Below are positions 21,677 through 33,024 of a stretch of DNA of 64,000 nucleotides, one piece after another. The position numbers and the translations under genes were made by a program. The number at the start of each line of letters is the position of its first letter. Within the stretch, counting starts at the first letter, position 1. The stretch lies in assembly GCA_015179045.1 (NCBI GenBank), contig WHUZ01000006.1, forward strand, positions 496,001 to 560,000, read 5' to 3'. The notes beneath the pieces are model-generated. The model was not told where the DNA came from, searched no databases, and saw nothing but the letters and a program-made list of their open reading frames with translations. The stretch comes from Kalaharituber pfeilii. Taxonomy: Eukaryota; Ascomycota; Pezizomycetes; Pezizales; Pezizaceae.

Positions 21677-22456
21677 GTGGTGGTCATCAATTATCTACGG
21701 TAAGGTAAGTAGAACATTCGTACATTTTCCGTGTCTTGGCAACAACGCTCATTGGCTATGTTCCGCCCTGAAATGTACGGCAAGGTACGTTATCACCGTA
21801 CATTTCTGAAGAATCTACGGCACGAAATAGTCCCGTACTTTTTGGAAAACCACGTACCTTACCGTAGATTTGCCCCAAACCGCCCCCACTCAACGCTACC
21901 CCACACCGCACTGCACTGCACCACACCGCACGGCACCGCACGAGAAGATCTACTAGCTGCAAAAAGGAGATTCTTTGCATCTGAAAAATAGCAAGAAATG
22001 CTGAATATGGATATTTATTAATCACATTTGATAGAATATTTGAGTCTTGCCCTCCAGCAGAGTTTTTGCCATGGTTGAAATATCGATTAGCTGTAATATT
22101 ATCATTCCTGTCTATTAGCTCCTGAAGCTCCTCTAAGTCCTCCTCTTCTTCCTCTGAACTGTACTCTGAGTCAAACTCCGAATCTAAATCATACTCCATC
22201 ACTTCATCAAATCATCGATTTCAGCATCTATTTTCTTCTGTATTGACGTTTTTTGGCTTATACGAGGCAGTGAATTTGTAGTTGTGTTGATATGCGGGGT
22301 AGGGGTGAATGAGACTACAACTACAGAGTGCAAGCCTTAGCTTTTTTGCGTTTTGGACCGGTCACCAATTGCCGGCCGCAAATGGCTAGACGTACAGGGA
22401 TATGAAATGTACGAATGTTCCACCTTACCGTACCGTAGATAATTGATGACCACCGC
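21677..22456 (-). mobile_element. 780-bp DNA transposon derivative with a Harbinger-like transposase N-terminus
   Basis: Ends are inverted repeats GTGGTGGTCATCAATTATCT / GCGGTGGTCATCAATTATCT, extending through CTACGGTA and ACATTCGTACATTT (about 50 bp with mismatches). TA flanks both sides (21675-21676 and 22457-22458). A minus-strand frame from 22202 gives an acidic start (SSEEEEEDLEELQELI), then NKYPYSAFLAIFQMQRISF, which resembles the region before the catalytic domain of PIF/Harbinger (DDE_Tnp_4) transposases. The catalytic part is absent. Additional internal ATGTACGG/CCGTACAT motifs at 21773-21882 look like a second, inner set of inverted repeats. Confidence 0.65.
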
Positions 22457-24193
22457 TATTCACTACACCCCCGCGACTACCAAGCCCAACAACCGCAAAA
22501 ACGCCACCTACGTACCAAGTTCAAGACGCCAAAACCAGTGACACCCTTTCCACTCTCATTTCCACGAAAATCCGGGGATATATTAGAAGACCTTAGAATG
22601 CCAATACCACGAAGGTCATATCGCGAAAAAAGGGAATCACGAAAGGGACTTGAATCAAGAGAATACCGTGAATTCCAGCAAGGGCGAATATTAGCAGTAG
22701 GAACTGATGAAGACCACCCTTCGGAGGAACAGTTGAAAGATCGACTCGACCAGGAACAGTGGGCAAAAGCCAGAGAGGCAGAACGCAACCAATTGAAGAA
22801 ATACGGGGTCTATACAGTAGTTGAGCACCTCCCTGATGGAATAAAACCTGTCGATACCAAATGGGTGTACGTGGTTAAGCGACGAGGCGACGGCTCAATC
22901 GACAAGTATAAAGCTCGGAAGGTGGGGAGAGGGTTTACTCAAGAAAAAGGAATCAATTACAATTACGATGAGACGTATGCGCAGATGGCCAGACCCAAGA
23001 CATGGCGGATCATGATCACTATAGCCCTCCATAAAAAGTGGAAAATACGCCAATAGGATGTAGTTGCAGCCTATCTACAAGCGCCTTTAGAACACGAAGT
23101 ATACGTCACCGACATCAATGAACAGGGCAAGCGAGAGTTCTGGCGACTACATAAAGCCCTGTATGGACTCAAACAAGCAGGCTACCAATGGAACAAGATG
23201 CTCAGCTGAATGCTAGGCCACGCACAACTGTACCAATGTGTCAGCGATGAAGGCTGTTATATCAATAACGAAAAAACGCAAATTGTGGCCGAGCATGTCG
23301 ATAACCTGCTAGGCATAGCCCAGACCGAAGCCGAATTGGACGAGACAGAACGAACACTGCAGAAATGGGTAGAACTAGAACGAACGGAAAAGCCTAGTAA
23401 CCTCTTGGGAATAGAATGGACATGGACAAAGGAGTATGTGTTACTAACACAAAAGCGTCTAATAGAGCAGACAGCCCAAATGTATGGGATAAGTGGAGAT
23501 CGGCCATCGCTACATTCGCAACCCGAAGACTACACCAAAGACGAAGCCGACGAACGCACCGACATCAAGAAATACCAAAAAATTATAGGCAGTCTGTTAT
23601 ATATTGCGCGGATGACTCGGCCAGATGTGAGCCTCGCAGTCAATCTTCTTGGAAGAAGAGTGCAGAACCCCTCGATGAAAAACTGGAATACGGCTCTGCG
23701 AGTATTAGAGTATTTATACTCGACCCGAACTTCCGGAATGCCCATCAGACCAACAGCGACTACCGAAGTAGAGATAACTGTGGACGCTTCTTACTCAGGG
23801 GAGAATGCGAAAGCAACAATGGGGACAGTAGCAACAATAGGGAAGCAGGTGGTGTTTTGGTATACCCGACGGCAACGGGTGGCCAGTACGGGGAACTCAG
23901 AGGCCGAATATATAGCAGCAGCAGAAGGCGCCAAAGATGCCGCATGGATTCGTCAGCTGTTAGATGAATGGGGGATATTGGAGACCCCGATCTTATATAC
24001 GGACAACGAGGCAACCGAGAAGCTCACCCAGAGCAAGGCTTACCACTCCCGAACTCGGCACATCGACAACAGGTACCACTATATACGCGATCAAGTGGAG
24101 CGTGGGGTATTGAAAGTGCGAGGAGTAAGGGGGAAGGTCAACATGGCTGACCCACTAACGAAGCTACTCCCGAAAAAGACCTTGGACGAATGA
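22457..24193 (+). pseudogene. Copia reverse transcriptase and RNase H, broken
   Basis: Reverse transcriptase signatures: GIKPVDTKWVYVVKRRGDGS, KARKVGRGFTQEKGINY, ALYGLKQAGYQWNKM. RNase H: VDASYSGENAKATMG, SEAEYIAAAEGAKDAAWIRQ, ILYTDNEA and MADPLTKLLPKK. Stops occur at 23054 (TAG before DVVAAYLQAP, where Gln is expected) and at 23207 (TGA after KMLS). The catalytic YVDD box reads HVDN, so one catalytic Asp is changed to Asn by a G-to-A type substitution. There is also a frame change upstream of 22538. The RNase H acidic residues are intact. C-to-T and G-to-A changes of this kind fit RIP-like mutation, although LTR divergence is low. Confidence 0.8.
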
Positions 24194-24714
24194 AAGAAGA
24201 AACTGATGATGACTGGGGAGACTGGCTCAACTGGGGACTAGCTGAGAACCTGGAAGGAGGCAGGGAGAGCCCGCAAAGCGAACCGAGTGACAACATTGAC
24301 TGGGATGGATGGATGGGAGCAATAGGAGTCAGCGAAGAAACCATCGAGGCTATATTCGGAGTTGGGGAGAGTGTTGGAAATAATTAACTCCGAAATAGCC
24401 AAGAACGAACTAGGACAAAAATGGACTCCTGTGGTGACAGTCCATAAATGGACAGTTGTGGATGATAGACCGGAAGGCAGAGGGCAGGAAAAGCGAGTAG
24501 AAAGCTGTTCGTCAAAAGAAGGTATAAAAGGATGGAGATTTCGTCCATAGAATGTAGATAGATTAGTGTGCTCCCAAGTAACGGAGAGAGCGAATATACT
24601 TCTTTCTTCCACATCTTTAGAAGACCTTTGTTCCCCCTGACCGTGCTTCCATCCCGAAGTTCCCTGCCCCATGACCCGCTTTGCGTCCACCACCAAAGTA
24701 CTCTGAGGAGACTC

Positions 24715-25062
24715 CGCCCATGCCCGAGGCACTCTATCCTCCAGGATTCACAAGGATTCACGTGGATTAAGAAGTACATTCATCCGTACATCGAGATGCC
24801 AGAAAAGTGGTCAAGGTGCCCTATAAATACCCCAAGGACCACAACACCAAGCTCCGCGTTGCAACCCGGCGCCGTACGAGGCCATCGTGATAGTACAAGT
24901 CAAAGTACAGAACAAGTTTCCCGTCACCAGTAAGGAAGCCCTGCAGCTCTACCTTGGCATGCCGGATAGGGTCAAAGACTACGACAGCACCAAGGCCGAC
25001 GAGTATGTCGATTCCCTCGTAAAGGTGCTTAGGGACTTTGAAGAAGTAGAGGGGCAAGGGGG
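24715..25062 (+). pseudogene. GH3 beta-glucosidase pseudogene, C-terminal half, part 2
   Basis: Directly after the Copia 3' LTR the GH3 sequence resumes: PEALYPPGFTRIH and a frame-shifted KKYIHPYIEMP (family: LYPPGLTRI..FIYPYL). The fibronectin-III-like C-terminal domain follows: VKVQNKFPVTSKEALQLYLG (family: V.V.NTG...G.EV.QLY) and VLRDFEEVE (family: LRGFEKV). Frameshifts and stops are present. Confidence 0.68.
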
Positions 25063-25089
25063 GAGAAGAGGGTCACACTGAGGCTTAGG

Positions 25090-26150
25090 AAGACCTGAGG
25101 TATTGGTGCTTCTATAAACAGGATCGGGCGTTGCCCAAGGAGGAAGGAAACTTTACGTTGTGGAAGGCAAGCAGCTCGAGGAAATTTGCCGGTAATTGCA
25201 TCCCACCTGCATCCTCGCCATAAAAACCTACTTTTTCCTCTTCTACACACTCCTCTTAAGGGGCAGAATTCCTCCCTCATTCCCTGTAAGTGCAGTATCT
25301 TCTGCAGCGACCTTTCTCGCTACCTAGCCATGCTTATTCCCGTCTTGGATATCAAAGTCCTTATTCATCACCCCTCTTAGACTTTCGCTAGCATTAAAGT
25401 GGATCAACTCCTCCGTTTCGTTGGTCCATGAGGAAAAATGTGGCAGGTTCTTGTCGACACCAAAGTAGTTGTTTTGCACAGCCTGGAAATATGTTGCCAC
25501 TATTGGAGTTGCCTGGCGCCAAAGCGGGCTCGTCGAGGTGTGCACTGTAGTGGCAAGGTGGGAGCCAAAAGGGGAATTTCATCCTATTTAAGACCATCGC
25601 CAGGCATGGTTATGTCAAGGCCAAAAAGAACAGCTTCAACACCATTATGCTCTGCAAACCAGTCACTCCGAACGAAGCCTTGGAATCCAAGCTTCTCTTT
25701 CAGTATATAATCGAGAAGCTTGCTGTTTCCATAGCTATAGGTGTTGGCCTGTTCGTGGGTGCCTGGTGTAGAAGTTATTAGGGTGGTCAACTGGGGTGAG
25801 TGAAGTACATACACATAATTGAACTACTCCAGACTTTTCCGCTCTCCGCGAAGGTCCAGATGTAGAGCTCATGAAGTGTACGATCATCGACATTTGCACC
25901 TCTAGCATAGTTTGGTTAATTTACTGAGCATATGTCTGTAGCAATCTGGAAGTATATTGAAAACATGGGAAAGTCCCCATTTGTTGGCTTGCCGGAAATT
26001 TCTTGCTCCTTGACTATGTCAGATCAATATACCGCTTCTAAAGCTATAATCTCAAATTGTGTATAGGTATACGTACAAATATGATGCGTTGCAGTAGTTA
26101 TAACACCCTCTTCTGAGGTACTGTTGATAGCTTCGCTGAGATAGATTGTG
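25090..26150 (-). pseudogene. GH3 beta-glucosidase pseudogene, N-terminal half, inverted
   Basis: Read on the minus strand from about 26150: EEGVITTATHHI (family: GVIATAKHYI), DDRTLHELYIWTFAES (family: DDRTLHELYLWPFADA), then [20 protein letters not shown] with the nucleophile Asp of the SDW motif, GLDITMPGD, and finally VARKVAAEDTALTGNEGGILPL (family: ..A.S.VLLKN...LPL). Stops and a frame change are present. This half faces the C-terminal half across 25060-25090, so the ancestral gene was cut and one part inverted. Confidence 0.72.
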
Positions 26151-27129
26151 TCAGCAATGTTTTAGCTCAGAAATCTCTTCTTCACAGTGCACTGAACCTT
26201 CAATAATGACATAACGCTCTCAGAGGTAGAGGTTGAATATCCTGTCGGGTATAAATTTAGGAGGGAGGAGGAGATTCTATTGTTGATAGAGAAGTTTATG
26301 AGGCACTTGCGGGACAGTTTAGTGAGAATAAGTTGAAGAATATCGAACAGCAGAATGAGAAAAGCAAAGACGAAGGGATGGACGTGGACGCATGTGGATC
26401 TGTATATAACAGAGAAGTAGGGTGTTAGAGCAGGAGGGAGAGGGAACAAGTGGACGGTCAATAAATCGGCATTGTCTAGTATGGTGGTTTATGGTGTATT
26501 TACTCACCAACGGTTTATAAGTACTTAACAATGCAAGCTACATATCCTTCATTTTTTGCGCACTGAGCAAACCTTGATTGGGGATGAACATACCTGGCAA
26601 AAGACATCGGGGATTGGTTCGCAGGTGCTCACATTATGTGTCACCTCCTCCTGACACCAATATGGATACTTTGAGTTGAGGCAGGTAGGTGGCAAAAGAT
26701 GCAGAGAGAAGATCGGATAGGTGAGTGTGGTATGGCTCTCGAGAAAGAATGGCATACGATAATGGAGTGTGTGGAAGGTGGGAAGATTTGAGAGAGGAAC
26801 TGTTTCAGGTACTGAGTGGAATGATGAAAGTGATATGGTTAGTCCATTACTGTCCAGGCGTTTGCAATGATTGATGATCCAGAAGAAAAGTATACAGGAA
26901 GTAGTCAGGACATTTGTATTTAGCTTATTTAAAAAAGGTGGATATGGCATGGAAAAGTTATGTGAAGATGGTGTGGTACGAAGGAATGGGATGCAGCGGA
27001 ATAATATCTAAAGAAAAGATAGGGGGATTACTGTGAGTTGGAGGAAAATCTATGCTGGTGAAGTGATACTGAAGCTCACGTATAGTAGAAGCAATAATAT
27101 ATGCTAGCAGAGCTGTAAAGCTCAAATGC

Positions 27130-27163
<34 letters not shown>

Positions 27164-27542
27164 AAGAAAGAAAGAAAATCCTATGTTCCCGGTACCTAAA
27201 TTCGTAAGTTTGCAACGCATTTTTATGGGGAGGTATAGTTGCAGACGGGAGAAACAGGATGCTCCGGTCGTCACGTGGCTAGAGGAGGAGGAGGAATACA
27301 ACATACAGATTAGAAAAGCTCTTTTTTACACAAAAGTAGATGAACGATCGAAATTTTAAATGGAACATAAGGCCTTCTATTGTACATCGTCAGAAGATCA
27401 AAGAAGCAACAAAAAAAAAAAAAAAAAAAAAAAAAGGTATAGTACGTGTAAGGTATCAAATGTATAAAGAGAAAAAGAAGGAAAAAGTAGAAGGGTACTA
27501 TAATCATAGCAAGCAGCACCTTTCTTAACCATCATCAATAAC
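26151..27542. other. no supported gene; poly(A) runs
   Basis: Contains poly(A) runs at about 27128-27161 and 27411-27435 and some short minus-strand frames. One of them (26758 down to 26549) is cysteine-rich near its end but has no convincing start or splice structure. Confidence 0.4.
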
Positions 27543-29497
27543 TCACTGACGCCCCTTCTCTGCCCCGCCGTTCCCTTCTCCCTCTACCCCGCCCCCGCGC
27601 TTCTGTCTCCTTCTATACGCCACCCACGCCCCAACTCCAACAGCCCCAACCCCGACCACCACTCCTACCACAATCCCCGCAATTGCGCCCTTACTCAGTC
27701 CCTGCCTACTCATATTTGCCTTCTCGGCCACAAAGAAACCGTCTCCGAACGCGCCTCCATTGCCTGCTTGCATACGGGCGCTCCTAACCGTCGTCAGTCG
27801 TGCACCCCACTCTGGGTTGGCAAAGCCTGATACCGGCGTAACCCATGCGGATCCCGGCCCTCCGAATTGCTTGCTAAGGGACTCGGAAATGGCTTTCGGA
27901 AGCGAATAGCTCCCCGCGTCTGCCCTGTAGATGTCCGTCCAGGTATTGCCGACTAAATTATACAAGTACGTGCTGACATCGTATGGGAACGAATTCGGTA
28001 TCCCCGTCTTTTGGTCCCGGAACGGCCGGCGCGTGTTGGTTGGACTCAGACATTCCTGGATGTCCAAAGGACGACCGCCAATTATCACAAGGTACTGGTT
28101 TCTAGCCAGCAGACACACAGGGGAATCCCGCGGCGATGGGACAAGACTTGTGCTGTCTTCGCCTTGTGGAGAGGTAAATGGGAGCGGGGTCCAGTGAAAG
28201 GTGGGAATGTGGAGCGCCCACATGTTGGTTGCGCTTGTTGAGGCGGGTAGATTGTGGCCGTAGACGTATAGGACGTAAGTGCCGTCATTGAGATCTGCAA
28301 GCACGGTGCATGCCGAAATGTTTGAGGGTGGCGGGGTGCCGGAGGTTTCTTGCATGAACCATGAGCCGACGTTGAGGTCATAGATGTTAGTTTTATTGTA
28401 GTGCATATCAATCTATGGAAGTGTGAGCGAATATACAAAAATCAAATGTGATCACGCCAGGCAATACTTACCAGTTCACCATCTTTGTATGCCTTCCCAC
28501 CAACGCTAATCACCATCCCCTTGTCTGCCGCCGGAATCAACTGCATCGAATTTCCCACCCGTGGCCGAATCTCCCTACTAAAGGGCGGGAGCGACATCAA
28601 CTCCTTCACCCCCAGCCGATACTGGGTTACCTCCGAATTCGCTGCAAAGATATCCTCATACGTCACATTGAGCAGCGCATCGGACTCATTATGCGGCACA
28701 TCCCTCGTAGGACTATACGAGGCTTCCTGATCCGCCTGCCCTGCTCTCACCACACCTCCAAATGAGTACCCTTTCCCCAGTGCTATATCACTCGTATACC
28801 CCCCTTCCACGACCCTCGGAAAGTCCCTGAAATCTTCATTATCCGCCTCAAATTCCCTATGCTCATCCTTGAATCCCCATAAATTCGTGACCTTATCGCT
28901 TGACACCTCCCTGCCGTCGATAAACTGACTCGACGCCGGGAAGTTCCCCCGAGTTGCAATCGGCAGTCCCCCAGCTCCGTACACGGTATAGCCATCTGTG
29001 AACAGAGAGCTCCTCGCTGTCGGCTCCTTTGTCAATGCACCGGGCTTCTGGTAGGCGGTTATGGGCACATTCGACGTCACCCATGTCTTCGATGCATCGA
29101 TTTTTAGCAAAAACTCGTTGGGCCGATGCGTGACGGTGACGTTGTCGAGGTTGACCGCGCTCGGGGTTTCCGTGTACGCGATTTGGAAGAGGCCGCCTTC
29201 AAAATAGAGGCCGTCGCGGACAATTGCGCCTGAAAAACATTCACATCAGCGCTCCCGCTGCCAATGGCACATGCTTAAAAGCAAAAAAATGAAGCAGAAG
29301 TTTGAAAAGTTGAGTCAAATAATACCTGATAAACCCCACGGCGCACAAAGCCACCATACCTGCTCCTCCAGATTGGATTTGGGAAGATTATTGAATACCA
29401 CAGCCGGCCAGGCTGATGCTCGCGCTACTACTACGATCGAGAGTGCAAGCAAGCCTACCCTAATATGCAGGGGCCGGTATAGCCGTAACCGACTCAT
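27543..29497 (-). CDS. Secreted/membrane-anchored kelch-repeat beta-propeller protein, 3 exons
   Basis: Predicted exons (minus) are 29497-29326, 29229-28472 and 28412-27543, giving 599 residues. The start gives a signal peptide (MSRLRLYRPLHIRVGLLALS, cleavage likely after ARASA). Joined exon borders read LSGAIVRDGLYFEGG and DGELIDMHYNKTNIYDLNVG. The body has kelch-type beta-propeller strands and N-glycosylation sites. Near the C-terminus a glycine/valine transmembrane helix (GAIAGIVVGVVVGVGAVGVG) is followed by a basic stop-transfer YRRRQKRGG and a short cytosolic tail. This is a type I surface protein common in filamentous ascomycetes; its ligand is unknown. Confidence 0.85.
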
Positions 29498-30231
29498 CTT
29501 GGGGGTTTGGAACCGTAATTGTGTACCTGTATCCTAAGGATACTTCAGAAAACTGTGACTTCAGTGTCAATGGATCAAGAATTGGCATATAAATACGCTG
29601 TAATTCTTCATAACGATAGATAACATGCATGTATGTACTGTTACACACAGTCTTGTACTCTCGATTTGGAGAGACTACTCTCGATTATGGTTAACTAGAT
29701 GCCAGGGCGCTGTACATTCGCAGCTGGACATGGAGCTTGCCATGGCCCATAGGTGGCTGTAAGCACTTAACTCTTGAGCACGAATTATTTTGGGTCTACA
29801 CCATTGGGAACATCAACAAGTTAGGACATTGAAGAAGAGGGGAATTGAAGACAAAAGCTCATATAGGAGACTGAAGAGACATACTTATTGCGTTTGCTCT
29901 TATTATAAGTATTTAACTTGTCATATGCGTGCACTTACACGCATGCGATGGTGGGATTCAGTGAAGGCATAGTCCCAATTGCTCCCATTTCATTTGAATG
30001 TGGGAGCCATTTGAATCCCATCTCACTAACCGCTTCCAGCAGTGCCTTGAGCCCTATGAACAAAGCAAGTGCGTGATACATTTATACAACAGACACGAAA
30101 ACGCCCTGTGGATTGATGACGGCACTGAAAGTTCTACAGGTGTGCACTCGTTTATAGGACGGCGCATGATATACCAGCCCAAAGCTTCTCATTATCCCCA
30201 AAAGCACTCGCCTGCAGCTATTGAGTAATAC
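29498..30231. other. intergenic, no gene seen
   Basis: Upstream region of the kelch gene and 3' flank of the peptidase gene. Reading frames of 60-76 codons lack any family resemblance. Confidence 0.5.
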
Positions 30232-31412
30232 CTAGGATCTGTTGGTGTCTGCCCCCAACCTCAAACCTTCTCCATCCATAACCATCAGTGCCACAACCTG
30301 CTTCAGGCACTCGATCCCATTGTCGATTGAGTAAGGGTTACCCACTGGGGGCACATGCATAAATAACACCCTCTTCGACATATTATCCATCTCGTGCTGG
30401 TGCCACTCAGAATTAGCTTCCGCATGGTTCCAGTTCCATGGTTTGCGTGTGCCCCTCCGCTGTCGCGTAATTGCTTCTTCAAGCGATTTGCGATATATGT
30501 ACTCGCACAGGTATCGCCCCGCGTCAGTGCTAGCCTTGATCTTGTAACCGCTGTTTTCTGCTCTTTTTTGCTTTGCAGTTCTCAAAGCTCTGTTGTCGCC
30601 CTTCTGCTTTATCGACTTGACCTTCCCTCCAATGCCGCTCTCCTTTCCCGCGGCATCGGTTTCGTCGATAAATGCAGCTATCCCTACAGCATTACCCTTT
30701 GCGTCTCCAAATTTGACCTTGCCATCTTCAATCATTTTCACCATCCAATCCACGTCCAGTCCCGTTCCAATCCAGTCGCCCGAACTTTGACCAGACCCTC
30801 CACCTCCCCAATGCCAAAGCACACCCTCCTTCGTCAGGGTTTCGTCGTCTTTTGCTTTGCCGCCATTTGGAAGTAACCCGTCTACATCCCCAACCATATA
30901 CCCGTCACCGTGGGCAATCTTCTCAAGCTCGTAGCCACCAGTGAGCCCTACTCCAACATGTAGGATGTAGTCAAAGTCGGCCGTGTTGTACAGCTCCCGG
31001 ACCGCGGAATTGACATCTGCATAAGCAACCCTGACAGCCGTTGGATGCGGGAGGAGTGTAATCTTTATTGTATATGACTCTGATGGGTGAAGGTAAATCT
31101 GGCTCTCTGGGATGAACGACTTGATGATCTCGAAGGAGGGATTCTTCGTAATACCTCGGAACGACTAGACAACGGGTGAGGGGTGATCCGACAAAGCCTC
31201 TGGCGTCGCAAGCAGAAGATGGGGGGGGGGGGGGTATCAAATTTCCAAAACAAACTTACACCATAGCCAGTAACGTAGACTTTGACTTCCTTGAACCTGT
31301 GGTGTTCCTGTCCTGCTTCGGAACCCTTGTTGAAAGCTCCGGGCTCGACGTAGCCAGTATTTGAGCTATCGGCAGCTTTGTCCACAGCGTTGGCTGTGGG
31401 ATGGGCCGGCAT
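30232..31412 (-). CDS. Pyroglutamyl peptidase I (C15 family), 2 exons
   Basis: Predicted exons (minus) are 31412-31260 and 31164-30232, giving 361 residues. The junction restores VYVTGYG-SFRGITKNPSFEI, the family's N-terminal strand and loop. The catalytic region follows: HVGVGLTGGYELEKIAHGDG, then STDAGRYLCEYIYRKSL with the nucleophile Cys, and VLFMHVPPVGNP with the catalytic His. The enzyme removes N-terminal pyroglutamate from peptides in the cytosol. It is longer than bacterial enzymes (~215 residues) through an N-terminal extension and a lysine/arginine-rich insert before the Cys motif. The single intron holds a run of 14 G (31221-31234). The gene is divergent from TVP15. Confidence 0.88.
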
Positions 31413-32253
31413 GGTCGCTGACGAAGGGGTCGGGAGCTCTAGTTATAAGATTCTTTCAACGGGCCTAAGTGAGCGAGTAGGTGAGCGACAGCCCGAGGCT
31501 TGATATATATTGTCTATAGTTACAAAATCAATATATATCGCAAGGTATATTCTGTAGATACCAGGGCTCTACAAAAGCGCAGTCAATAGGCTGAGCCTTA
31601 CACAGGTGGTACTCAACAACCTCTTGGTCACTCCAGTGCAGCGAGAGGCGGGGAGGGGTGACCTTCTGGATGGGGAGACGCGCGCTTTCACAGCTAGGTA
31701 TCTTGTGGGTATCTTGTAGCTATGATGGATGAGTCCAAGCCCCACTCACGGGGTGCTGGCTCCGTATACATGGATCTTCACGTTACCGTCGGAATGCGCC
31801 GTTGGAATGCACGGCGGTGCATAAAGGATGCGACCTGTCTGCATTCTGCATATCTGGCATTGCTATGCATATGATACTACGGCGCTGTCTGCCTAGCGTA
31901 ACGACACCGCGCGAGTACTCGAGTACATTTATTGGAGAGCGATCCTCACGCGGCCCACAGCAGTGACGTTTGCAGGCCACGAGCCCCCAAGCCACAGGCT
32001 CTGCTCCCCGAAGAGATGACTCAGGTCCCACCGCGTCCCATGAGCGCCTCCTGCGTCCGCGTGTCTGCGTCGGCACAGCACACACACGCGCAAACGTGAG
32101 GTGCGCAACTGGTCTTGGCGCCGCCCGTCCCGGTTGCGCCGCTTAACCCCCACGACATCATTGCTTCTCTCTGCTCTCCCCGCCAAGTTCTCTTCATCAC
32201 GCACCACTGTCCTCCTTCGTCGTTGCATAGCTTGACTCAAAGTTGAATATACC
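31413..32253. other. bidirectional promoter region
   Basis: Lies between two divergent genes (peptidase and TVP15). The right third is GC-rich. Minus-strand frames here have no domain. No specific site is claimed. Confidence 0.5.
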
Positions 32254-33024
32254 ATGGATACCACATACATCTTGTACGCTCACCCCCCCCCCACTCCTCC
32301 GACTTCCTCCTCCCCCTCCGCAATTCCCCCACCCACTGAACCTCCCCAACCTCGCAATCATATATATACTGACCCTCATGCTCCCCTTTTCTCACCAGCC
32401 GCATCGCCAATCTCGCCGTCGCCGGCCTCATGCTCTGCGGCGGCTTCTTCCAGTTCTTCCCCATCAGCATCCAAAGCGCAATCATCGGATCCTATGTCTG
32501 TCTTTTCGGCGCCGGTACGTGCCCAACATCTATCCTCCGCAGGACCTCACCTTACTCGTTTGCTTTCTCCTCGTTACCCCGCCTAATGCGCCGTACAAGT
32601 CTAGCTGTCGGGCTGCTCGAGTACCAAATTCCCCCTGCCGCAACTCGCTTCGGTTCCTTCCTGTTCAGTTTCATCGGGCGTGGTATTTGTACGTTTGGAC
32701 CCCTTCCTCCCCGCATTTCCCGGGCCCACGGGATCCGTGGAGTATACTAGATCCACACGGTTGACCTCAGAGCAGTTTACATCTTCATTGGCTCCATTAT
32801 CATGCATGGGTTCATGCTCACCTACATTGCCGGAAGCTTGATCATCTTGGTCGGCGTTGCATATGGTGCGTTTCACGTCTCCTCAATTTGGTTGAGATCC
32901 TTCTGGCGGAGTAATCAGTACTAATCACCATGTTATCCCTCACATAGTCGCTCTCGAATTCGTTCCATCCATTGAGCCACCAGAGAACATGCGCGACAAC
33001 GACTGGGGCACTGAGCAGGTCTAA
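32254..33024 (+). CDS. TVP15: Golgi membrane protein TVP15 (COPI-associated family), 5 exons
   Basis: Predicted exons are 32254-32273 (20 nt), 32399-32514, 32605-32688, 32776-32865 and 32948-33024, giving 128 residues. Joined: MDTTYIFRIANLAVAGLMLC, FFQFFPISIQSAIIGSYVCL, GLLEYQIPPAATRFGSFLFS, FIGRGIFYIFIGSIIMHGF, then VALEFVPSIEPPENMRDND. Four hydrophobic segments and the LLEYQIPP loop are the family hallmarks; length is normal. The acceptor of intron 3 was set at AGAGCAG because the earlier CTCAG would create a stop. TVP15 is found in Tlg2-containing late Golgi compartments. Despite five exons in under 800 bp, every junction keeps frame. Confidence 0.9.

Larger units (their letters stand above)
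19920..24714 (+). mobile_element. Ty1/copia retrotransposon, internally deleted and twice interrupted
   Basis: The 5' LTR fragment (19920-20056) and the start of the 3' LTR (24372-24508) begin TGTTGGAAATAAT and match over 137 bp with one visible C/T difference. A purine tract (TTGGGGAGAG) precedes the 3' LTR; a TATA-like GGTATAAAAGG lies at 24521. The remainder of the 5' LTR, gag and protease are missing: LTR sequence runs straight into pre-integrase coding. CCGCCC is found at 19914-19919 and 24714-24719, a possible target duplication in the host GH3 gene, although the LTR then lacks the usual CA end. Two inverted-repeat DNA elements sit inside (20642-21197 and 21677-22456). Confidence 0.82.
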
